Part shown: one piece after another, positions 16,320 through 25,254 of the stretch | How positions within the stretch are numbered: position 1 is the stretch's first letter | Layout of the letters: each line of letters opens with the position of its first letter | Source: Halanaerobiales bacterium | GTDB taxonomy: Bacteria; Bacillota; Halanaerobiia; Halanaerobiales; DTU029 | Length of the DNA: 64,000 bases | NCBI GenBank assembly: GCA_029981855.1 | Contig: JARRCS010000013.1 | Location: 1-64,000 of the forward strand | Reading direction: 5' to 3' | Notes under the pieces: generated by a model | What the model was told of the DNA's origin: nothing | The model's database searches: none | The model's input: only the letters and a program-made list of their open reading frames with translations | Translations under genes and position numbers: made by a program

Positions 16320-17198
16320 TTAAGCCAGGTAAGGTACAACCAACAAGTCAGCAGTGTTTCTCCATTTGTTTGTTGCTCCATTTGCATCCCGCTCATTTTC
16401 TAATATTTCTTTGGCTGCCCCCTCCAGGGAAGGAGGAACTACAAGCAGGTTTGGCTTTATTCCTAAGGCTACCCCTTCATCATCTTTAAAACTCATCATG
16501 GCCGCCCGGGCCGAAGCATAATTCTCAGCAGTCAGATCCTGTTTAGAAGCATAAGCCAATTGCCAGAGGCCATAACCTGCATTACCTCTATAATCAACAC
16601 CATAGAGGAATTTCTTTTTCATAAAGACATTTTCATCATCAACTTTATCTAGGGAAACAAACTGAGGCTTTCTCCTCATCTGAAAAATAATCGGTTTAAT
16701 CGCCCTGGTTGTATCTAATAAAAACCATGGTGTTCCTGATCCGCCCTGGAAGTTAGAAACACTTTGCCCCTTGACCGGGTGATCGGTGTCAAAGAAATAC
16801 TGGCCGTCATAGCAGAAGTTTTCAAATCCTTTATTAAGGACTTCAAAGACTAAAATATCTGGATGAGCTTTAGCGGCGCGCCCCATTTCTTCAATCATTG
16901 GACGATAAATACCGTACTGATCATCTTCAATGTCATCCCTATCCACCTCGATAGTAGCTTCAAAGGACTTGTTTTTGATAGCATAGTCATGAGCAGCCAG
17001 CTGCTTAACCTGTCTTTCGCCAATCCATTCTCTTAACCTGGGGAAAGAACCTAGCCATTTGTAGGCGTTTTCCCTGGTTGTTGAGGGAACCTCAGTCGCA
17101 ACCTTCTCTCTGTAAGTTTCTGCGTTTTTAAAAGTTTCATTAAATAGCACTTTGAAGCTTTTATACATTGATGTTAGTGCTGATTGATTTACAATCAT
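16320..17198 (-). CDS. Major head subunit (Mu gpT-like)
   Basis: This 292-residue protein matches the Mu-like major head family. The start IVNQSALTSMYKSFKVLFNETFKNAE and the segment VPSTTRENAYKWLGSFPRLREWIGERQV (about 40-67) are diagnostic. NKSFEATIEVDRDDIEDDQYGIYRPMIEEMG and a C-terminal ANLLVVPPSLEGAAKEILENE-like region follow. It forms the capsid shell. Strong transcription structures lie just downstream. Confidence 0.94.
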   Translation of the reverse strand: MIVNQSALTSMYKSFKVLFNETFKNAETYREKVATEVPSTTRENAYKWLGSFPRLREWIGERQVKQLAAHDYAIKNKSFEATIEVDRDDIEDDQYGIYRPMIEEMGRAAKAHPDILVFEVLNKGFENFCYDGQYFFDTDHPVKGQSVSNFQGGSGTPWFLLDTTRAIKPIIFQMRRKPQFVSLDKVDDENVFMKKKFLYGVDYRGNAGYGLWQLAYASKQDLTAENYASARAAMMSFKDDEGVALGIKPNLLVVPPSLEGAAKEILENERDANGATNKWRNTADLLVVPYLA

Positions 17199-17230
17199 CA
17201 AATATCATCCTTTCTTTTAATTGATTTAGA

Positions 17231-17605
17231 CTAATTTATTTTAACCCAGACGCCTTCATCATCTACATCAAATATAACCCCGGCTTCAATAGAGTTAGTG
17301 GTGGTTTTGCCAACCGTCTGGTCATCTACAATATAACATTTAGATCCAATGTCAGCCGATGTAATACTGCCATCATTTTCATAACCGAATACACCCTTAC
17401 GGCAGGTGACAGGCTGTCCTTCGGAATAATTTTCTGCCCTTCCTATCACCCTTATGCCAGCAGTATCAGATGCAGGAACTAGCTCACCATTGGAATCAAT
17501 TGCTACAATTGACCCGGCATAAATTGTTACACCATCTTTTGGTGTTACAACAACAAATTCTCCATCCCGTTTTGGGGTATTTCTATCTTTAGTTAATGCG
17601 GCCAT
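17231..17605 (-). CDS. Head decoration-like protein
   Basis: This 124-residue beta-rich protein lies between protease/scaffold and major head genes. The opening (TKDRNTPKRDGEFVVVTPKDGVTIYAGSIVAIDSNGELVPASDTAGIRVIGRAEN) is like DUF2190 or capsid decoration proteins. It probably binds the outside of the shell or stabilises it; this rests on position and general resemblance. Confidence 0.82.
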   Translation of the reverse strand: MAALTKDRNTPKRDGEFVVVTPKDGVTIYAGSIVAIDSNGELVPASDTAGIRVIGRAENYSEGQPVTCRKGVFGYENDGSITSADIGSKCYIVDDQTVGKTTTNSIEAGVIFDVDDEGVWVKIN

Positions 17606-17632
17606 CTATATCCCTCCTAAAATTAATTATAT

Positions 17633-18712
17633 TTAGTCTTCCTCATTGTATTTTTTGAATAACTCATCATCTACTCCCAGGTTTTTATTGACAATCGCCT
17701 GGATATCATTAACCTGGTTTTTGTTATCAAGAATAACATCACCATCATCAAGCGGTACAACAACCGGGGCCTTGTCGATAAAAGCCTTAAAGCCTTTGGG
17801 ATCATTAAGAGCGTATTGCTTGGCCCATTCTTTTTGAGCGGGAGTAATCTTGCCTTGTTTCATGGCCAGCTGTACTAACTCATCCCGCTCTTTTTCAGCC
17901 ATTTTTTTCTTCAGCTGATTAAACTCCTCAACACTAATACCTGCTTCACTTTTTTGCTTTAGGGCATGGATTGAGGCTACTACCTCAGATTCATCAGAAT
18001 CCTCATTTAAATCCAGGGCATTAATAATCTTTGTGCTTACCCCTTCGCTTTTTTTGCCGCTGTTATCTTTTAAAGCGGCGAGAATTTCATCTTCACTAAC
18101 ATCTTCCTTAAGATCTAAGGCCTTAGCTATTTCCGCTTTAGCCCCCTTAAGATTTTTAACTGCTTCAAGAACCTCTTTTTCTGTAGCATCTTCCTTCAAT
18201 GCCAGAATTTCAATCAATTTTTTAAGCATAATTTCATCAGCCTCCTTAAAATTAAAATACTTGTTTACAATAGGGACCATACCGTCAATAAAAGGTTTAT
18301 TTGTTAAAGCTGCACTATGTAAAATGCTTGGTCTGTTCCATCCCTCTTCATCTTTTTCTTTTGCCAGGAGAACAGGAGAGAGGTATTTATATTCCTTATT
18401 CTCAAGGTATTTTTTCGCCCGTGGCGTCCATTCAACTACGCCCCAGAGACCATCCGGTCCCTTATTAATTAACTTTTTGATCCAGGCAGCCGCTGGCGCT
18501 TCTGTGTCTTTCAAGGTTTGGTGTTCATAATCTATTACGATATCATTTTTTCTCATCTGGGCGTTGATAATAATTTTTTGAATATCTTCTTCGGTTACCT
18601 TAAAAGGGCCTGAAGGATGGTTTGTCCAGCTGCCAATCGGTACAATTTGAATCATCTCCGGGATATCGCCTGCTTGAATTTCAGAATTTAACACAATTAC
18701 CTTTTTGCTCAA
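17633..18712 (-). CDS. Mu gpI-like capsid maturation protease and scaffold
   Basis: This 359-residue protein has an N-terminal protease domain (about 1-150) followed by a scaffold domain. The protease part shows VPIGSWTNHPSGPFKVTEEDI, IVIDYEHQTLKDTEAPAAAWIK (with the candidate catalytic His) and YLSPVLLAKEKD, HSAALTNKPFIDGMVPIV (candidate Ser). The scaffold part carries repeats of the form ALKEDATEKEVLEAVKNLKG / LDLKEDVSEDEILAALK and is rich in Lys and Glu. It would direct procapsid assembly and then cleave itself. Confidence 0.9.
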   Translation of the reverse strand: MSKKVIVLNSEIQAGDIPEMIQIVPIGSWTNHPSGPFKVTEEDIQKIIINAQMRKNDIVIDYEHQTLKDTEAPAAAWIKKLINKGPDGLWGVVEWTPRAKKYLENKEYKYLSPVLLAKEKDEEGWNRPSILHSAALTNKPFIDGMVPIVNKYFNFKEADEIMLKKLIEILALKEDATEKEVLEAVKNLKGAKAEIAKALDLKEDVSEDEILAALKDNSGKKSEGVSTKIINALDLNEDSDESEVVASIHALKQKSEAGISVEEFNQLKKKMAEKERDELVQLAMKQGKITPAQKEWAKQYALNDPKGFKAFIDKAPVVVPLDDGDVILDNKNQVNDIQAIVNKNLGVDDELFKKYNEED

Positions 18713-19407
18713 TTGTTATCACCTCGCTCCCTGGTATATTTTTCTTTAAGCCAGTCCGGATATTTATCTAGATCTGGTTCCCAAAGCTTTTTGGCAGGAT
18801 TAATATCCCAGCCTTTGTCGGGATTGATAACAGGTTTATAATCAGATACTTCAAGGTTTAATCTTTTTAGGTCTCGGGCAGATCTGGATCTAACACTGCA
18901 ACGACACTGGAAGCCATTTGGCGGATAGTGTGTTTCCCAGAAAGGGTCATCATATCTTTTGACTATTCCATCCATAGCTAAATGGTTGGGACGGGTTCTG
19001 CTGTCGTTTACCGCATCATACTGCCAATATGGACGATTTTTTAATACATCCGGGTCCATCTGCTGTTTATATCTTCCGGCGTTAAATACTTTCTGGATAT
19101 TGGTGCGGTATATGTTCTGAATCCTGTAAGGACTACGGCTTTCAGCATCTTGCCAACCTTTTTTGGTGAAGATATCTTCTACCTGGCTTTGAAACTCGCG
19201 GATTGGAGTTCCCTCATTGATTGCATCCTGTAGAGCATTATAAACATCATTAATAATATCCATCTTGCTAATTCTCGATACGGTAAAGGCTCTGGCCTTA
19301 ACCTCTTTTTCCAATAGGCCAAACTCATAAGGTGTCATCGGTACAAGACCCTGAAAAGCCTCAACGGCTTCATCAAAAGGCATCGGTACTAGGTTTTCAA
19401 TTTTCAT
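18709..19407 (-). CDS. Minor head protein (Mu gpF-like)
   Basis: This 232-residue SPP1 gp7/Mu F-type head morphogenesis protein carries the family hallmark YRTNIQKVFNAGRYKQQMDPDVLKNRPYWQYDAVNDSRTRPNHLAMDG (about 88-136), then FWETHYPPNGFQCRCSVRS. The last part is the usual PPNG-x2-C-x-C motif. It acts at the portal vertex and may be injected with DNA. Four-base and eleven-base overlaps join it to the protease and portal genes. Confidence 0.93.
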   Translation of the reverse strand: MKIENLVPMPFDEAVEAFQGLVPMTPYEFGLLEKEVKARAFTVSRISKMDIINDVYNALQDAINEGTPIREFQSQVEDIFTKKGWQDAESRSPYRIQNIYRTNIQKVFNAGRYKQQMDPDVLKNRPYWQYDAVNDSRTRPNHLAMDGIVKRYDDPFWETHYPPNGFQCRCSVRSRSARDLKRLNLEVSDYKPVINPDKGWDINPAKKLWEPDLDKYPDWLKEKYTRERGDNN

Positions 19408-20947
19408 TCGCGCTCACCCTGCCATATAGATCAGCTACAAAGAGAGCTCTGGCTGTAAGTTCTTCCAATTCGGAAGAATTTAGCTGGTCGTACATGGTAT
19501 ATAACTTTTCTTGAATTTCTTCATAGGAATTAGAATTGATAATTACTTTTTTGATGTCACGGATGTATCTTTTGTATATCTCTTTTGAACTGGCCACCGT
19601 ATTATCAATTAATCCTTCTATGTTTTCCTGTTCAGGAGTAAAACCTTGATTAAATTTAAAAGCCCTTGGCTGTGGGTTTGTGTTGGTAATTTGCAATTCA
19701 GGCGATCTGACAACTTTTTCATCTTTTTTTGGTTTGGGTATGCCGAATTTTTCATGAATATGTTCCTCGGTAATTTCCTGGAAACCCATTTCAACAAGGG
19801 TTTTATATATTTCAGCTATGCTCTTTAAATCCTCTGGCTTATATACATTAATCTGAAATTCAGGAAGAGGGGCATCCCAGCCAAAATTAAAGCCAACCAG
19901 AGGCCTTATAATTTGACTATTGACAGTGTCCGCTAAAGATTTAGCGTCAGATTCTTTTAAGTCCTGTCGTACCATTTCGTGTACTTTAGCTGCTGCATAC
20001 GTGCCGGTGCTTCCTGTTGTATCGGTAGTTAATGTTTGACCTAAAATAGCCTTTGATATTTCCCTGTTACAGAAATTAGACAGGGTTTCATATACGTTGT
20101 TCTGGCCAGATTGTTTCATTGCTTCTACAAACTCAATCTCTGTGTTTTTTGATATTATCCCTGCAGCGTCTGTGCCCAGGCTACGTATAGCTGCTATTAA
20201 GGCGTTTTTGTCATTCTTGGTAGCATTAGGGTCATACTTGCCCAACCTCAAGGGCATTCCATATACCTCAGCAAACGAGACCCAGTCTTTAATGCTGTAG
20301 TTTTTGAAAAGGTACATCCAGGATGTAACCCTTAACACCCCTGCCCGGGTAGGGCTTCCTGATTTAGCTCTGTGTCTGTGATAAACAAATTTAAAAGGAG
20401 GCAACTCCTCGCCTTCACTTGGGTTTTTGTCAGTAATCAACCGGGGCAGAGTTGAGTTGTAAAATGTAAACTTTTTATTCGGGAGTATTTTTAAGTTTTT
20501 AATTGCTGCCTGTCCTTCAGATACATCCCAGAGAATTTCCCCTATTTTAAATCCATGTCCAATGGCCTCTAAAAGACCTTTTAAAAAGTCTTCAAAATCT
20601 GGTATTGATTTAATTTGTTCTTCAACAAATTTGGCTATTTTAATGTCACGCTGTTCTTCTGATGCAGCTATGATCTCATAATCTGCATTAGCCCCCAGAA
20701 CCGAATTTCTTCTAATTTGCAAGCAGTTAAATAAATGGGGATCTTTTTCTTCCATCTCTTCAAAAAGCTCGCTTTGACGGGATACGTCGCCGCTGTCGGC
20801 CTCTTTAAAAATTCTGGCTAGTTTTTCAGGGGTCAAACCGGAAGAAGGGTATGTTGAATACCTATCCCTGACAGTTACAGTAGCTATCTCCCTGGTATCT
20901 GGTTTTTTAGTTGATTTTAATTCTCTTCCATACTGATCAAGTATCAT
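19397..20947 (-). CDS. Portal protein (Mu gp29-like, DUF935)
   Basis: This is a 516-residue portal protein. Typical features are DPHLFNCLQIRRNSVLGANADYEI, the HGFKIGEILWDV core, WVSFAEVYGMPLRLGKYDPNATKND, and ILGQTLTTDTTGSTGTYAAAKVHEMVRQDL. These match the DUF935 family. It forms the dodecameric DNA channel at one capsid vertex. Its start overlaps the terminase stop by one base. Confidence 0.94.
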   Translation of the reverse strand: MILDQYGRELKSTKKPDTREIATVTVRDRYSTYPSSGLTPEKLARIFKEADSGDVSRQSELFEEMEEKDPHLFNCLQIRRNSVLGANADYEIIAASEEQRDIKIAKFVEEQIKSIPDFEDFLKGLLEAIGHGFKIGEILWDVSEGQAAIKNLKILPNKKFTFYNSTLPRLITDKNPSEGEELPPFKFVYHRHRAKSGSPTRAGVLRVTSWMYLFKNYSIKDWVSFAEVYGMPLRLGKYDPNATKNDKNALIAAIRSLGTDAAGIISKNTEIEFVEAMKQSGQNNVYETLSNFCNREISKAILGQTLTTDTTGSTGTYAAAKVHEMVRQDLKESDAKSLADTVNSQIIRPLVGFNFGWDAPLPEFQINVYKPEDLKSIAEIYKTLVEMGFQEITEEHIHEKFGIPKPKKDEKVVRSPELQITNTNPQPRAFKFNQGFTPEQENIEGLIDNTVASSKEIYKRYIRDIKKVIINSNSYEEIQEKLYTMYDQLNSSELEELTARALFVADLYGRVSANEN

Positions 20948-22689
20948 TAATACGCCCCCCTGCTACTAAAACGTCTTTTTGAAACAGTCCGATATTCCTG
21001 ATTACCCGAACCACTATTGATGGCCAACTTGACTGCACCTTCCAGGGCATCAGGACCATCATCATGGCTAGCCATTGGATAATATTTCAACTGCTCAAGC
21101 AGTGTTTTATGTCTAGCGTTAAATTTGATGTACTTGTTTTTAATATAAGGCTGCAATGTTTCAATCCTCATTTTCTTATCCTTAACCTGATTAACTTCCT
21201 CGATTGGTAAGTATAAGTTTTCCCTGGCGCTCGCTTTTGCAAGTTCTTCCTTAAGGAACCACTGGAACTGATTGGTTTCTGCGCCTATCTTTAAATACCC
21301 AGCTCCATAGTCGCGCCTTAACCAGCGCTCTTTTTCCAGAATATCAGTAATAATCCTATCCGGGTGCCTTCTTTCTATATCAGCATCAACAACGTACATA
21401 TATCCTGTAGCCATTTCTTTAGCTAAAGTAATAATTGTTGAATAGTCACTTTTTTTACTCTTGCCCAGGGAAGGGTCCAGAAACCCGAAAAAGAGAAAAC
21501 CTTTGGCAAAATCAATTTCAGCCGGATTATAATAATCAAACCATTCATCATTAAACAAGGCATCTTCCGGATTAATGGGTTCGTTTTGCTCCTCGGAATT
21601 AAAGCTTGCTTCACCTTCAGTGACCCTGATCTTCATCAGCTCATAGTAACTCATCTTCTCTGGCCAGAGGACCTTGGTTCCTTCCAGCATTTTATCTTTG
21701 TTATCAAGATAAAACTGATAAGCATCCTTTTCCCTGTTCTCATTAGCCAGGTCTGTATAAATTGACTCCCAGATATCCCATAGCCCTTTATTTTTAGCAA
21801 AGGAGATTACCGCTTTATAGGTGACACTGTTATATCCGGGGTTTTTCAGCACTTTGGCCAGCAGAGAATCGTAATGTAAAAGAGTACCGATGTATAATAT
21901 ATCTGTATAGTCATCACCTGCTTTAGAAACTGCTTTATAAAACCAGTTGGCAAGTTTTTTGCGTTGCTCAATGGTTCTGACATTTTCATCATTTTCGATA
22001 TCATCCAGGATGATCAAAGCAGGTCGCCAGTTTCTGTGTTTTCTACCGCGGATTTTTTTACCCGATCCGATAGCTTCAACTTTAACATCAGTACTGGTGA
22101 TAATTTCACTTTCCCGCCAGGTGTTGCCCTGTAAATCTCCAAAATCCTCAATTATGGCTTCGTTTTCTTCTAGTTCGATTTTTATGTCTCCCAGGAACCC
22201 TTCAGCCTGGTCACTGGAATCAGAAAGAAGGATAATATATGGTTTGTACTCATATAAAATTGCGTGCAAAGAACCCTTAAAAGTAAAGGTTGTTGACTTT
22301 GCGTGTCCACGGGGTGCAGCAATAGCATGCTTGCTGCCTTTCATTCTGGATATTTCTTCTGCAGCATTGACAGGGTTTTTCTTTTTTAATACCCCATCTT
22401 GCCAAATACTGTCTAAATCTCGGTGAAATTCAGGTGATTTCCTGACAAAATAATGAGGAAAGTAAGCTCTACCAAAATACTCCAGGTCAATAGCTCCCAG
22501 TCTTTTTCTTAAACCGTGGGGTCCGGTGATCAGTGCTCCTTTTCCAAATTCTTTTAAAAGTCTTTTATGTTCGCTGGTGGTTCCTTTTTTTAAGTACTTA
22601 TATAAAAGTGCTTTTGTTTTTTCTTCCTGCTCTAATTGTTCTTTATCTTTTTCTGTATTACCAACCAGCTCATTTATGAGTTTGCTCAT
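20947..22689 (-). CDS. Terminase large subunit (Mu gp28-like)
   Basis: This 580-residue DNA packaging motor has an ATPase part with Walker A-like AAPRGHAKSTTF (about 125), Walker B LIILDDIEND, and a C-terminal RNase H-like nuclease with FFGFLDPSLGKSKKSDYS, MYVVDADIERRHPD and the late D in DDGPDALEGAVKLA. Mu-like terminases cut at headful lengths of integrated DNA and flanking host DNA. ATG 22689 with AGGTG upstream is chosen. Confidence 0.94.
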   Translation of the reverse strand: MSKLINELVGNTEKDKEQLEQEEKTKALLYKYLKKGTTSEHKRLLKEFGKGALITGPHGLRKRLGAIDLEYFGRAYFPHYFVRKSPEFHRDLDSIWQDGVLKKKNPVNAAEEISRMKGSKHAIAAPRGHAKSTTFTFKGSLHAILYEYKPYIILLSDSSDQAEGFLGDIKIELEENEAIIEDFGDLQGNTWRESEIITSTDVKVEAIGSGKKIRGRKHRNWRPALIILDDIENDENVRTIEQRKKLANWFYKAVSKAGDDYTDILYIGTLLHYDSLLAKVLKNPGYNSVTYKAVISFAKNKGLWDIWESIYTDLANENREKDAYQFYLDNKDKMLEGTKVLWPEKMSYYELMKIRVTEGEASFNSEEQNEPINPEDALFNDEWFDYYNPAEIDFAKGFLFFGFLDPSLGKSKKSDYSTIITLAKEMATGYMYVVDADIERRHPDRIITDILEKERWLRRDYGAGYLKIGAETNQFQWFLKEELAKASARENLYLPIEEVNQVKDKKMRIETLQPYIKNKYIKFNARHKTLLEQLKYYPMASHDDGPDALEGAVKLAINSGSGNQEYRTVSKRRFSSRGAY

Positions 22690-22698
22690 TATGATCAC

Positions 22699-23259
22699 CT
22701 ATTTTAAACTGAAATCTTTTCTTACATTCTCAACCAGTTTGAGCATCCGGGAGAGAAGTTCCTCATCTTTAGCAAGTTCTTTTTGTAGTTCTGACTTGAT
22801 TTTTTCAAAGGCTGCATTAACACCCTTATCCATGTCATATTTTAATTTTTCCCTGGCCACTGCACTCCTTTCCAGTTGAGCTAAAGCCTTAAATGTATTA
22901 GATAGCTGGCTAATATCTTCAGGGCTATACTCTTTATTCATCATCATTTCAGTAAGCAAAGTTACTGCCATCTGATTGGCCGCTTCGTGCATTTCAGTGG
23001 AAGGACGATCAGAGGCTTCTTCCACTATAGCCCTGGCCTGTTCTTTGGCTTTTTTCAGCCTTTCTAGCTTGGTTAAAAAATCTTTTCCATATCGCCCCAC
23101 CGAACTTTTGCCGATCTGATATCCCCGATCATTGATGAATTCCGTTATTTCTTCATAGGTTTTTCCAGCTACAAGCTGTTTATTAATGGCTTCAACCAGT
23201 TCTGGAGGAAAGGTATTTATTTTATGCCTGCTTCGCTTATTATTCTTATTAAGCATCAT
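22699..23259 (-). CDS. Terminase small subunit (Mu gp27-like, DUF3486)
   Basis: This 186-residue protein has an N-terminal HTH (LPPE-type start: FPPELVEAINKQLVAGKTYEEITEFINDRGYQIGKSSVGRYGKDF), the hallmark of DUF3486. A long coiled-coil with EMMMNKEYSPEDISQLSNTFKALAQLERS follows. It recognises the packaging start and recruits the large subunit. ATG overlaps the upstream stop (ATGA). Confidence 0.92.
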   Translation of the reverse strand: MMLNKNNKRSRHKINTFPPELVEAINKQLVAGKTYEEITEFINDRGYQIGKSSVGRYGKDFLTKLERLKKAKEQARAIVEEASDRPSTEMHEAANQMAVTLLTEMMMNKEYSPEDISQLSNTFKALAQLERSAVAREKLKYDMDKGVNAAFEKIKSELQKELAKDEELLSRMLKLVENVRKDFSLK

Positions 23260-23567
23260 TTCAGGTCAACACCCGGGTCATCCTCAATGTTGCCCTCCAG
23301 AAGGTCAATGCCTTTGGGTGTTATTTTTGCTTGATTCCTGAAAATATCAAGACCGGGAACATCAGCTTCCTGCATTTTGACATATCCTTTCTCTTCAAGA
23401 TATATCAACTGTGCATTTACCTGGGGTGGAGATATATTATACTGAGCATCAGTTAATATATTACTAATTAGTTCTTCTCCAGCAGGATAGGGGTAATTGG
23501 TTTTGAGGATTTTAAGAATTCTGCCCCGGATCACCCTGTTTTGCATATTAGTAAGGTTATCATTCAA
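23256..23567 (-). CDS. Winged-helix protein (Mu gp26-like)
   Basis: This 103-residue protein has a winged-helix pattern: RGRILKILKTNYPYPAGEELISNIL, then ISPPQVNAQLIYLEEKGYVKM. This matches Mu gp26-type proteins, which sit just upstream of the small terminase gene. It is probably a DNA-binding packaging or regulatory factor. It overlaps both neighbours by 4-12 bases. Confidence 0.85.
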   Translation of the reverse strand: MNDNLTNMQNRVIRGRILKILKTNYPYPAGEELISNILTDAQYNISPPQVNAQLIYLEEKGYVKMQEADVPGLDIFRNQAKITPKGIDLLEGNIEDDPGVDLK

Positions 23568-23871
23568 TCTGGTTCACCCCCAGCATCTTGGATATATTCT
23601 TATTAATCTCTGATATTTCAGTTGATATATTGTCAACCTTATTGTCCAGGTTGGATATCGCTCTTAAAAAATCATCCCGCAACACATATCGCTGCGGCAA
23701 ACTAGCTTTGAAATCCGAAAGGTCTTTTTTAATATCTTCAATTTCATCTTCATGGTCATCCAATCGTTCTTTTAAGGTAGAACGAATGTCTTTAAGTAAG
23801 TACCCAATAACCCCGATAGCTGCCGATATAACACCGGCAATAATATACTTTGCCGCTTCTTCAACCATCAT
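23560..23871 (-). CDS. Membrane-anchored coiled-coil protein (DUF2730/gp25-like)
   Basis: This 103-residue protein has an N-terminal transmembrane segment (AAKYIIAGVISAAIGVIGYLL, about 5-25) and then a coiled coil to the end with heptad-like LDNKVDNISTEISEINKNISKML. Mu-like phages carry such a protein between the lysis genes and gp26. It may be a spanin-like or holin-accessory protein; that is inferred from topology and position. Confidence 0.82.
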   Translation of the reverse strand: MMVEEAAKYIIAGVISAAIGVIGYLLKDIRSTLKERLDDHEDEIEDIKKDLSDFKASLPQRYVLRDDFLRAISNLDNKVDNISTEISEINKNISKMLGVNQIE

Positions 23872-23877
23872 TATCAC

Positions 23878-24282
23878 CTAAAATCTATATGTAACCGATA
23901 AATAGTATATGGGGTCTTTGTTATAAAACGGGTACCTTACACCACTGGAAGTAAATATTTTATTGGTGTCTAAAAAATTTATGTTTTTATTAAAAATATT
24001 AATTGTCTCACCAAAAAGGTCTATAAAATAAACCGTGCCACTTAAATCAACTAAAAAGCCTTTGTTATTTTTCTCAAAAGCTAGATCGGCCATTAAAAAG
24101 TCTGTAAGTTGATATTCTATAACTGTGGTATGAATGACTTCAACTCCTTCATCCTGGGAACTTTCATATGTTATGGTATGAAAGCCTAACCATTCCCCCG
24201 CAAAAACAGGGGAATGGTTAAGCAGGAGAAAGGAGGTGCATAAAAGTAAAACTAAAAGTAGAATTGGAAGGACTTTTTTCAA
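23878..24282 (-). CDS. Secreted outer-membrane-barrel-like protein in lysis cassette
   Basis: This 134-residue protein has a clear Sec signal (MKKVLPILLLVLLLCTSFLL, cleavage near SPVFAG-EW), with no lipobox at the cleavage point. The mature part is rich in alternating hydrophobic residues (TVIEYQLTDFLMADLAFEKN, GFLVDLSGTVYFIDLF) and ends DPIYYLSVTYRF. A terminal aromatic after alternating residues is the beta-barrel assembly signal of outer-membrane proteins. It lies between holin and coiled-coil genes. It could disrupt the outer membrane at lysis or alter phage receptors. At about 110 mature residues, a full 8-strand barrel is only just possible. Confidence 0.72.
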   Translation of the reverse strand: MKKVLPILLLVLLLCTSFLLLNHSPVFAGEWLGFHTITYESSQDEGVEVIHTTVIEYQLTDFLMADLAFEKNNKGFLVDLSGTVYFIDLFGETINIFNKNINFLDTNKIFTSSGVRYPFYNKDPIYYLSVTYRF

Positions 24283-24315
24283 TTTATACTACCTCCTAAG
24301 ATTCCTAATAATGTT

Positions 24316-24345
24316 CTTGATATGAGGTGTTTTCCTCGGATCAAG
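24316..24345 (-). terminator. Imperfect hairpin between holin and secreted-protein genes
   Basis: CTTGATATGAGG (24316-24327) and CCTCGGATCAAG (24334-24345) pair with two mismatches around a 6-nt loop. There is no T-run, so it is more likely an mRNA processing or stabilising structure than a strong terminator. Confidence 0.4.
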
Positions 24346-24350
24346 AGGTT

Positions 24351-24677
24351 TTAATGAGTTTTTTTTACTTCTTTTTCCATGACTTCTACCGCTTTGGCCC
24401 GGTCTTTAGGAGTAGGATCGCGCCCGTATTGAGACCTGAATTCTTTAGTAAAATTATCCATGAAGGGATCGAATTTTTGATAACCTCTTAAATTTTGCAC
24501 TAATCCCTGTTCTTCCGCGTACTCATAAGCCCCTAAGGCCAAAGATACTACGTGTCTAGTCCAGGCCCAACGCTGGATCATCCAGCCTATTATGGCCAAC
24601 AACACGATAACAATTAATGCCTGTACTTGAGGGATTAAGAGTAGGGAAATAATGAAATTTAAAACCGTCTCAAACAT
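24351..24677 (-). CDS. Holin, LLH-type
   Basis: This 108-residue protein has one strong transmembrane segment (LIPQVQALIVIVLLAIIGWMIQRWAW, about 16-42) followed by ALGAYEYAEEQGL and FTKEFRSQYGRDPTPKDRAKAVEVMEKEVKK. The helical C-terminal part with the GRxPTxxD-type motif is typical of the phage LLH holin family. It would permeabilise the inner membrane to release or activate the neighbouring endolysin. Confidence 0.85.
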   Translation of the reverse strand: MFETVLNFIISLLLIPQVQALIVIVLLAIIGWMIQRWAWTRHVVSLALGAYEYAEEQGLVQNLRGYQKFDPFMDNFTKEFRSQYGRDPTPKDRAKAVEVMEKEVKKTH

Positions 24678-24696
24678 TGTTTACATCCCCTTTAAT

Positions 24697-25146
24697 CTAT
24701 AGTTGAATAGTCTCCATTGGCTGATAATCGCCTCTGGAATCCCTCCACCACATGGCTTTATATTCCTGGTGGATTTGTCTTACATCTAGATGCAAGCCAG
24801 GGTTATTCCAGTATGGATAAACCCCGATCCCGGTAAAGGGGAAGCGAATGGCAATTAGAAATTGTTCTTTGATGGAAAGCCCAGGAAAGTATCCGTCAAC
24901 CGCATTACCTAAATAGTGCTGACTGTTAGGGGAATGCACTCCCTGGGTTCCATAATTAATTCTAAAGGGGCTGCCCACAAACCCCCTCATCTGATCCAAA
25001 AGATAGATGAGGAGTGGGTTGATTTTATCAGGTTCGCCCCAGCAAACTTTGCCTAAATCATTTTTCTCATTTTTAGTAAAATATTTTACTTCATAAGGTT
25101 TACCATTAAGTAAAATTGTGTTATTATTTAACCAGGTTTTGCTCAT
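24697..25146 (-). CDS. Endolysin, M15-type peptidase
   Basis: This 149-residue protein resembles zinc D-Ala-D-Ala/L-Ala-D-Glu peptidases of the M15 group. Visible metal-site pattern: HSPNSQHYLGNAVDGYF (first His and Asp), then GLHLDVR (second His). It would cut peptidoglycan cross-links at lysis. No signal peptide is present, so release would depend on the adjacent holin. It is the first gene after the Mor-like activator and probably opens the late operon. Confidence 0.88.
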   Translation of the reverse strand: MSKTWLNNNTILLNGKPYEVKYFTKNEKNDLGKVCWGEPDKINPLLIYLLDQMRGFVGSPFRINYGTQGVHSPNSQHYLGNAVDGYFPGLSIKEQFLIAIRFPFTGIGVYPYWNNPGLHLDVRQIHQEYKAMWWRDSRGDYQPMETIQL

Positions 25147-25166
25147 GTTTAATCACCTCATAAAAT

Positions 25167-25236
25167 AAAAAAACCTCAGTGATACTTGATATCACTAAGG
25201 TTATGATAACATTCTTCCGTAATATTATCTTGTCAA
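25167..25236 (-). promoter_or_regulatory. Terminator hairpin overlapped by a candidate activator-dependent promoter
   Basis: On the minus strand a stem (25200-25190 with 25184-25174, CCTTAGTGAT/ATCACTGAGG) is followed by seven T residues, a good terminator for the Mor-like gene. Just upstream are TTGACA (25236-25231) and TTATCAT (25210-25203) separated by 22 bp, too far for plain sigma-A. A start near 25196 would fall inside the 5' arm, so such transcripts would escape the terminator. Confidence 0.5.
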
Positions 25237-25254
25237 GAAATTGGAAAAATTACT

